NCBI GenBank assembly: GCA_037954235.1
Contig: JBBMOA010000001.1
Coordinates: 19,176,643-19,240,642 of the forward strand
DNA from: Aulostomus chinensis
Lineage: Eukaryota; Chordata; Actinopteri; Syngnathiformes; Aulostomidae
Direction: 5' to 3'
DNA length: 64,000 nt
This document shows, piece after piece, positions 55,201-64,000 of the stretch. A program made the position numbers and the translations under genes. Positions within the stretch are counted from its first letter, which is position 1. Each line of letters starts with the position of its first letter. The notes below the pieces were generated by a model that saw only the letters and a list, made by a program, of their open reading frames with translations, made no database searches and was not told the origin of the DNA.

Positions 55201-58200
55201 ATCATTAGCAATTCTTCTACAATCACTGTCGCATTATTTTGAGGTTCGTAGCAACTCTTACTACATTATTGTTGCATTATTTAAAGGTTCGTAGCAACTC
55301 TTACTACATTACTGTCAGCATCACTTTGAGTTTATTAGCAACTATCACGACATTACTGTTAGCATCATTTTGAGTTCATTAGCAAATCTTACTACATCAC
55401 TGTCGCATCATTTTTAGATCATTAGCAATTCTTCAGACATCACTGTCGCATTAGTTTGAGGTTCGTAGCAACTGTTACTACATGACTGTCAGCATCACTT
55501 TGAGGTTATTCGAAACACTTACTACATTACTGTAAGCATCACTGAGTTGATTAGCAACTATCACTACATTACTGTAAGCATCATTTTAAGTTCATTAGCA
55601 GTTCTTCCGACATCACTGTCGCAATATTTTGAGGTTCGTAACAACTCTAACTACATTATTGTTGCATTATTTCAAGGTTCGTCGCAACTCTTACTACATT
55701 ATTGTTGCATTATTTTAAGGTTCGTAGCAACTCTTACTACATTACTGTCAGCATCACTTTAAGTTTATTAGCAACTATCACTACATTACTGTTAGCATCA
55801 TTTTGAGTTCATGAGCAATTCTCACGACATCACTGTAGTATTAAATTGAGTTCATTAGCAACTCTTATTAAATGACTGTCAGCATCACTTTGAGGTTATT
55901 TTGAAAATTTCACTCCATTTCTGTTAGCATCATTTTGAGTTCATTAGCAATTCTTACTACATCACTGTCGCATCATTTTGAGATCATTAGCAATTCTTCC
56001 GACATCACTGTCGCATCATTTTGAGATCATTAGCAATTTTTCGAGATCACTGTCGCATTATTTTGAGGTTCGTAGCAACTCTTAGTACATGACTGTCAGC
56101 ATCACTTTGAGGTTATTCGAAACACTTACTACATTACTGTAAGCCTCACTGAGTTGATAAGCAACTATCAGTACATTACTGTTACCATCATTTTAAGTTC
56201 ATTAGCAATTCTTCCGACATCACTGGCGCAATATTTTGAGGTTCGTAGCAACTTTTACTACATTACTGTCTCATTATTTTGAGGTTCGTAGCAACTCTTT
56301 GTACATGACTGTCAGCATCACTTTGAGGTTATTCTAAACACTTACTACATTACTGTAAGCATCACTGAGTTGATTAGCAACTATCACTACATTACTGTGA
56401 GCATCATTTTGAGTTCATTCGGAATTCTTCCGACATCACTGTCGCAATATTTTGAGGTTCGTAGCAACTCTTAGTACATGACTGTCAGCATCACTTTGAG
56501 ATTATTCAAAGTTTCACTCCATTACTGTTAGCATCATTTTGAGTTCATTAGCAATTCTTACTACATCACTGTCGCATCATTTTGAGATCATTAGCAATTC
56601 TTCCGACATCACTGTCGCAATATTTTGAGGTTCGTAGCAACTCTTACTCCATTATTGTTGCATTATTTTAAGGTTCGTAGCAATTCTTAGTACATGACTG
56701 TCAGCATCACTTTGAGGTTATTCAAAGTTTCACTCCATTACTGTTAGCATCATTTTGAGTTCATTAGCAATTCTTACTACATCACTGTCGCATCATTTTG
56801 AGATCATTTGCAATTCTTCCGACATCACTGTCGCAATATTTTCAGGTTCGTAGCAACTTATACGACATTATTGTTGCATTATTTTAAGGTTCATAGCAAC
56901 TCTTACTACATTACTGTCAGCGTCACTTTGAGTTTATTAGCAACTATCACTACATTACTGTTAGCATCATTTTGCGTTGTTGAGCAATTCTCACAACATC
57001 ACTATAGCATTAAATTGAGTTCATTCGCAACTCTTACTAAATGACTGTCAGCATCACTTTGAGGTTATTCAAAGTTTCACTCCATTACTTTTAGCATCAT
57101 TTTGAGTTCATTAGCAATTCTTACTACATCACTGTCGCATCACTTTGAGGTTGTTTGAAACTCTTACTACATGACTGTCAGCATCACTTTGAGGTTGTTG
57201 GAAACACTTACTACATTACTTTAAGCATCACTGAGTTAATAGCAACTATCACTACATTACTTTTAGCATCATTTTGAGTTCATTTGCAATTCTTACTACA
57301 TCACTGTCGCATCATTTTGAGATCATTAGCAATTCTTCCGACATCACTGTCGCATCATTTTGAGATCATTAGCAATTTTTCGAGATCACTGTCGCATTAT
57401 TTTGAGGTTCGTAGCAACTCTTAGTACATGACTGTCAGCATCACTTTGAGGTTATTCGAAACACTTACTACATTACTGTAAGCCTCACTGAGTTGATAAG
57501 CAACTATCAGTACATTACTGTTACCATCATTTTAAGTTCATTAGCAATTCTTCCGACATCACTGGCGCAATATTTTGAGGTTCGTAGCAACTTTTACTAC
57601 ATTACTGTCTCATTATTTTGAGGTTCGTAGTAACTCTTTGTACATGACTGTCAGCATCACTTTGAGGTTATTCTAAACACTTACTACATTACTGTAAGCA
57701 TCACTGAGTTGATTAGCAACTATCACTACATTACTGTGAGCATCATTTTGAGTTCATTCGGAATTCTTCCGACATCACTGTCGCAATATTTTGAGGTTCG
57801 TAGCAACTCTTAGTACATGACTGTCAGCATCACTTTGAGATTATTCAAAGTTTCACTCCATTACTGTTAGCATCATTTTGAGTTCATTAGCAATTCTTAC
57901 TACATCACTGTCGCATCATTTTGAGATCATTAGCAATTCTTCCGACATCACTGTCGCAATATTTTGAGGTTCGTAGCAACTCTTACTCCATTATTGTTGC
58001 ATTATTTTAAGGTTCGTAGCAATTCTTAGTACATGACTGTCAGCATCACTTTGAGGTTATTCAAAGTTTCACTCCATTACTGTTAGCATCATTTTGAGTT
58101 CATTAGCAATTCTTACTACATCACTGTCGCATCATTTTGAGATCATTTGCAATTCTTCCGACATCACTGTCGCAATATTTTCAGGTTCGTAGCAACTTAT

Positions 58201-61200
58201 ACGACATTATTGTTGCATTATTTTAAGGTTCATAGCAACTCTTACTACATTACTGTCAGCGTCACTTTGAGTTTATTAGCAACTATCACTACATTACTGT
58301 TAGCATCATTTTGCGTTGTTGAGCAATTCTCACAACATCACTATAGCATTAAATTGAGTTCATTCGCAACTCTTACTAAATGACTGTCAGCATCACTTTG
58401 AGGTTATTCAAAGTTTCACTCCATTACTTTTAGCATCATTTTGAGTTCATTAGCAATTCTTACTACATCACTGTCGCATCACTTTGAGGTTGTTTGAAAC
58501 TCTTACTACATGACTGTCAGCATCACTTTGAGGTTGTTGGAAACACTTACTACATTACTTTAAGCATCACTGAGTTAATAGCAACTATCACTACATTACT
58601 TTTAGCATCATTTTGAGTTCATTTGCAATTCTTACGACATCACTGTCCCATCATTTTGAGTTCATTAGCAATTCTTAATACATCACTGTCGCATCATTTT
58701 GAGTTCATTAGCAATTCTTACTACATCACTGTCGCATCATTTTGAGATCATTAGCAATTCTTCCAACATCACTGTCGCAATATTTTGAGGTTCGTAGCAA
58801 CTCTTACTACATTATTGTTGCATTATTTTAAGGTTCGTAGCAAGTCTTACTACATGACTGTCAGCATCACTTTGAGTTTATTAGCAACTATACCTACATT
58901 ACTGTCAGCATCACTTTAAGTTTCTTCGCAACTATCACTACATTACTGTGAGCATCATTTTGAGTTCATGAGCAATTCTCACGACATCACTGTAGCATTA
59001 AATTGAGTTCATTAGCAACTCTTACTAAATGACTGTCAGCATCACTTTGAGTTTATTAGCAACTATCACTACATTACTGTTAGCATCACTGAGTTGATTA
59101 GCAACTATCACTACATTACTGTTAGCATCATATTGAGTTCATTAGCAATTCTTCCGACATCACTGTCACAATATTTTGAGGTTCGTAGCAACTTTTACTA
59201 CATTACTGTCGCATTATTTTGAGGTTCGTAGCAACACTTACTACATGACTTTCAGCATCACTTTGAGGTTATTTTGAAAATTTCACTCCATTTCTGTTAG
59301 CATCATTTTGAGTTCATTAGCAATTCTTACTACATCACTGTCGCATCATTTTGAGATCATTAGCAATTCTTCCGACATCACTGTCGCAATATTTTGAGGT
59401 TCGTAGCAACTCTTAGTACATGACTGTCAGCATCACTTTGAGGTTATTCGAAACGTTCACTCCATGACTGTTAGCATCATTTTGAGTTCATTAAAAATTC
59501 TTTCTAAAGCGACATCACATCTTTAGCAATTCTTCCGACATCACTGTCGCAATATTTTGAGGTTCGTAGCAACTCTTACTAAATTATTGTTGCATTATTT
59601 TAAGGTTCGTAGCAACTCTTACTACATGACTGTCAGCATCACTTTGAGTTTATTAGCAACTATACCTACATTACTGTCAGCATCACTTTAAGTTTATTAG
59701 CAACTATCACTACATTACTGTTAGCATCATTTTGAGTTCATGAGCAATTCTCACGACATCACTGTAGCATTAAATTGAGTTCATTAGCAACTCTTACTAA
59801 ATGACTGTCAGCATCACTTTGAGTTTATTAGCAACTATCACTACATTACTTTTAGCATCATTTTGAGTTCATTAGCAATTCTTACGACATCACTGTCCCA
59901 TCATTTTGAGTTCATTAGCAATTCTTACTACATCACTGTCGCATCATTTTGAGTTCATTAGCAATTCTTACTACATCACTGTCGCATCATTTTGAGATCA
60001 TTAGCAATTCTTCCGACATCACTGTCGCAATATTTTGAGGTTCGTAGCATCTCTTACTACATTATTGTTGCATTATTTTAAGGTTCGTAGCAACTCTTAC
60101 TACATGACTGTCAGCATCACTTTGAGTTTATTAGCAACTATACCTACATTACTGTCAGCATCACTTTAAGTTTATTAGCAACTATCACTACATTACTGTT
60201 CGCATCATTTTGAGTTCATGAGCAATTCTCACGACATCACTGTAGCATTAAATTGAGGTTCGTAGCAACTCTGACTACATTATTGTTGCATTATTTTAAG
60301 GTTCGTAGCAACTCTTAGTACATGACTGTCAGCATCACTTTGAGGTTATTTTGAAAATTTCACTCCATTTCTTTTAGCATCATTTTGAGTTCATGAGCAA
60401 TTCTTACTACATCACTGTCGCATCATTTTGAGATCATTAGAAATTCTTCCGACATCACTGTCGCATTATTTTGAGGTTCGTAGCAACTCTTAGTACATGA
60501 CTGTCAGCATCACTTTGAGGTTATTCGAAACACTTACTACATTACTGTAAGCATCACTGAGTTGATTAGCAATTCTTACTAAATCACTGTCTCATCATTT
60601 TGAGATCTTTAGCAATTCTTCTGACATCACTGTCGCATTATTTTGAGGTTCGTAGCAATTCTTAATACATGACTGTCACCATCACTTTGAGGTTATTCGA
60701 AACACTGACTACATTACTGTAAGCCTCACTGAGTTGATAAGCAACTATCACTACATTACTGTTAGCATCATTTTAAGTTCATTAGCAATTCTTCCGACAT
60801 CACTGTCGCAATATTTTGAGGTTCGTAGCAACTTTTACTACATTACTGTCGCATTATTTTGAGGTTCGTAGCAACTCTTTTTACATGACTATCAGCATCA
60901 CTTTGAGGTTATTCGAAACACTTACTACATTACTGTAAGCATCACTGAGTTGATTAGCAACTATCACTACATTAGTGTTCGCATCATTTTGAGTTCATTA
61001 GGAATTCTTCCGACATCACTGGCGCAATATTTTGAGGTTCGTCGCAACTTTTACTACATTACTGTCACATTATTTTGAGGTTTGTAGCAACTCTTAGTAC
61101 ATGACTTTCAGCATCACTTTGAGGTTATTCAAAGTTTCAATCCATTACTGTTAGCATCATTTTGAGTTCATTAGCAATTCTTACTACATCACTGTCGCAT

Positions 61201-64000
61201 CATTTTGAGATCATTAGCAATTCTTCCGACATCACTGTCGCAATATTTTGAGGTTCGTAGCAACTCTTACTACATTATTGTTGCATTATTTTAAGGTTCG
61301 TAGCAACTCTTACTACATTACTGTCAGCATCACTTTGAGTTTATTAACAACTATCACTACATTACTGTTAGCATCATTTTGCGTTGTTGAGCAATTCTCA
61401 GAACATCACTGGAGCATTAAATTGAGTTCATTAGCAACTCTTACTAAATGACTGTCAGCATCACTTTGAGGTTATTCAAAGTTTCACTCCATTACTGTTA
61501 GCATCATTTTGAGTTCATTTGCAATTCTTACTCCATCACTGTCGCATCACTTTGAGGTTCGTAGCAACTCTTACTACATGACTGTCACCATCACTTTGAG
61601 GTTATTCGAAACACGTACTACATTACTGTAAGCCTCACTGAGTTGATAAGCAACTATCACTACATTACTGTTAGCATCATTTTGAGTTCATTAGCAATTC
61701 TTACGACATCACGGTCGCATCATTTTGAGTTCATTAGCAATTCTTACTACATCACTGTCGCATCATTTTGAGATCATTAGCAATTCTTACTACATCACTG
61801 TCGCATCATTTTGAGATCATTAGCAATTCTTCTGACATCAATGTCACATTATTTTGAGGTTCGTTGCAACTCTTACTACATTATTGTTGCATTATTTTAA
61901 GGTTCCTAGCAACTCTTACTACATGACTGTCAGCATCACTTTGAGTTTATTAGCAACTATCACTACATCACTGTTAGCATCATTTTGAGTTCATCAGCAA
62001 TTCTCACGACATCACTGTAGCATTGAATTGAGTTCATTAGCAACTCTTACTAAATGACTGTCAGCATCACTTTGAGGTTGTTCGAAACTCTTACTACATT
62101 ACTGTAAGCATCACTGAGTTTCTTAGCAACTATCACTACATTACTGTTAGCATCATCTTGAGTTCATTAGCAATTCATCCGACTTCACTGTCGCAATATT
62201 TTGAGGTTCGCAGCAACTATCACTACATTACTGTTAGCATCATTTTGAGGTTAGAAGCAACTGTTACTACATGACTGACAGCATCACTTTTAGGTTGTTG
62301 GAAACACTTACTACATTACTGTAAGCATCACTGAGTTAATTAGCAACTATCACTACATGACTGACAGCATCACTTTTAGGTTGTTGGAAACACTTACTAC
62401 ATTACTTTAAGCATCACTGAGTTTCTTAGCAACTATCACTCCATTACTGTTAGCATCATTTTGAGTTCATTAGCAATTCTTACTACATCACTGTCGCATC
62501 ATTTTGAGATCATTAGCAATTCTCCCGACATCACTGTCGCATTATATTGAGGTTCGTAGCAACTCTTGCTACATGACTGTCACCATCACTTTGAGGTTAT
62601 TCGAAACACTAACTACATTACTGCAAGCATCACTGAGTTGATTAGCAACTATCACTACATTACTTTTAGCATCATTTTAAGTTCATTAGCAATTCTTCCG
62701 ACATCACTGTCGCAATATTTTGAGGTTCGTAGCAACTTTTACTACATTACTGTCGCATTATTTTGAGGTTCGTAGCAACTCTGACTACATTATTGTTGCA
62801 TTATTTTAAGGTTCGTAGCAACTCTTACTACATGACTGTCAGCATCACTTTTAGTTTATTAGCAACTATCATTACATTACTGTTAGCATCATTTTGAGTT
62901 TATTAGAAATGCGTCCGACATCACTGTCGCAATATTTTGAGGTTCGTAGCAACACTTACTACATGACTGTCAGCATCACTTTGAGGTTATTCGAAACTTT
63001 CACTCCATTACTGTTAGCATCATTTTGAGTTCATTAGCAATTCTTACTACATCACTGTGGCATCAGTTTGAGATCATCAAGAATTCTTTTGACATCACTG
63101 TCAGCATCACTTTGAGTTCATTAGCAACTATCACTACATTACTTGTAGCATCATTTTGAGGTTAGAAGCAACTCTTACTACATGACTGTCAGCGTCACTT
63201 TGAGGTTGTTCGAAACTCTTACTACATTACTGTAAGCATCACTGAGTTGATTAGTTACTATCACTACATTACTGTTAGCATCATTTTGAGTTCATTAGCA
63301 ATTCTTCCGACATCACTGTCGCAATATTTTGAGGTTCGTAGCAACACTTACTACGACTGACAGCATCACTTTGAGGTTGTTCGAAACATTTACTACATTA
63401 CTGTAAGCATCACTGACTTGATTAGCAACTATCACTACATTACTGTCGCATCATTTTGAGATCATTAGCAATTCTTCTGACATCACTGTCGCAATATTTT
63501 GAGGTTTGTAGCAACTTTTACTACATTACTGTCGCATTATTTTTAGGTTCGTAGCAACTCTTACTACATGACTGTAAGCATCACTTTGAGTTTCTTAGCA
63601 ACTATCACTACATTACTGTTAGCATCATTTTGAGTTAATGAGCAATTCTTACGACATCACTGTAGCATTGAATTGAGTTCATTAGCAACTCTGACTAAAT
63701 GACTGTCAGCATCACTTTGCGGTTGTTCGAAACTCTTACTACATTACTTTAAGCATCACTGAGTTTCTTAGCAACTATCGCTACATTACTGTTAGCATCA
63801 TCTTGACTTCATTATCAATTCTTCCGACATCACTGTCGCAATATTTTGAGGTTCGTAGCAACTTTTACTACATGACTGTCGCATTATTTTGAGATTTGTA
63901 GCAACACTTACGACATGACTGTCAGCATCACTTTGAGGTTATTCAAAAGTTTCACTCCATTACTGTTAGCATCACTTTGAGGTTATTCGAAAGTTTCACT
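43254..64000 (+). repeat. 43-44 bp satellite block E (plus orientation, runs off window)
   Basis: About 20.7 kb, roughly 480 monomers, without any unique insertion. Monomer types alternate: GAGTTCATTAGCAATTCTTA with ACATCACTGTCGCATCATTTT; GAGGTTCGTAGCAACTCTTA with ACATGACTGTCAGCATCACTTT; GAGGTTATTCGAAACTTTCA with CCATTACTGTTAGCATCATTTT. Larger repeats are superimposed: about 736 bp (43521 and 44257), about 2294 bp (46811 and 49105, again at 53431) and 1339 bp (55947-58624). Short open frames (up to 78 codons) are by-products. The orientation is opposite to blocks B-D. Confidence 0.97.
55947..58624 (+). repeat. Recent 1339-bp tandem duplication within the satellite
   Basis: 55947-57285 and 57286-58624 are nearly identical, about 31 monomers each. 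By eye few differences appear (for example TTCGTAGCAACTC at about 56287 against TTCGTAGTAACTC at about 57626). The offset is exactly 1339 across the whole length. This is the most homogeneous higher-order unit in the window. Confidence 0.93.

Noticed and set aside
48834..62766. Short open frames of 60-78 codons within the satellite, some identical in sequence
   Set aside because: They repeat because the satellite repeats (for example 56808 and 58147, offset 1339). There is no start context, and the frames end within a few monomers.
43254..64000. CRISPR-like array of short regular repeats
   Set aside because: Monomers are contiguous and all related, with no unique spacers, and the surrounding features are vertebrate. 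It is satellite DNA.

Overview
The window looks like teleost fish nuclear DNA. The evidence is a C2H2 zinc-finger exon with the N-terminal acidic linker typical of fish, several copies of a tRNA-derived SINE with an L2-like tail, many long (CA)n tracts, dense tRNA copies and vertebrate-type U1 and U2 snRNA genes. It is repeat-rich: about 31 kb (48%) is one 43-44 bp tandem satellite, and no complete multi-exon host gene is visible.

Region 1, about 1-28.9 kb, is a tRNA/snRNA amplicon zone with nested inverted duplications. The main pair is a left arm (about 3125-6635) and a right arm (about 22483-28890) in opposite orientation, separated by about 15.8 kb. Each arm holds a U1 snRNA gene, a satellite block, a long purine/pyrimidine tract, a tRNA-Phe, a tRNA-Lys and a SINE in the same relative order. 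The right arm also has a segment of about 2 kb and a longer satellite block. A second inverted pair (about 1-2045 and 11220-11880) carries one intact and one decayed tRNA-Ala(AGC). A third (about 390-640 and 19060-19300) carries microsatellite flanks. Between the arms lie intact-looking tRNA-Ala(CGC) and tRNA-Glu(CTC), a tRNA-Ser(AGA), a deleted tRNA-Asn, a non-autonomous DNA transposon with terminal inverted repeats, and the zinc-finger exon (minus strand, 15162-16231), whose last fingers are frameshifted.

Region 2, about 28.9-38.6 kb, contains a U2 snRNA copy with a stem IIa deletion, a deletion derivative of the U1 unit, and then satellite in the opposite orientation to the window end. That satellite is interrupted by a solo LTR of 442 bp and changes monomer subfamily close to the LTR.

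Region 3, about 38.6-43.25 kb, is an island of unique sequence. It has a frameshifted intron-containing hAT/ZBED-type transposase (minus strand), a GC-richer stretch, a minisatellite of about six 65-bp copies, and exons of a laminin alpha-5-like gene (plus strand) with frame breaks, cut off downstream by satellite.

Region 4, 43.25-64 kb, is an uninterrupted plus-orientation satellite array with higher-order structure, including a nearly perfect 1339-bp tandem duplication. It runs off the window.

The features do not form a pathway. The common theme is amplification: small Pol II/Pol III RNA genes spread by inverted segmental duplication beside a satellite that may be pericentromeric or heterochromatic. 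All family assignments are from reading the sequence; no searches were run.
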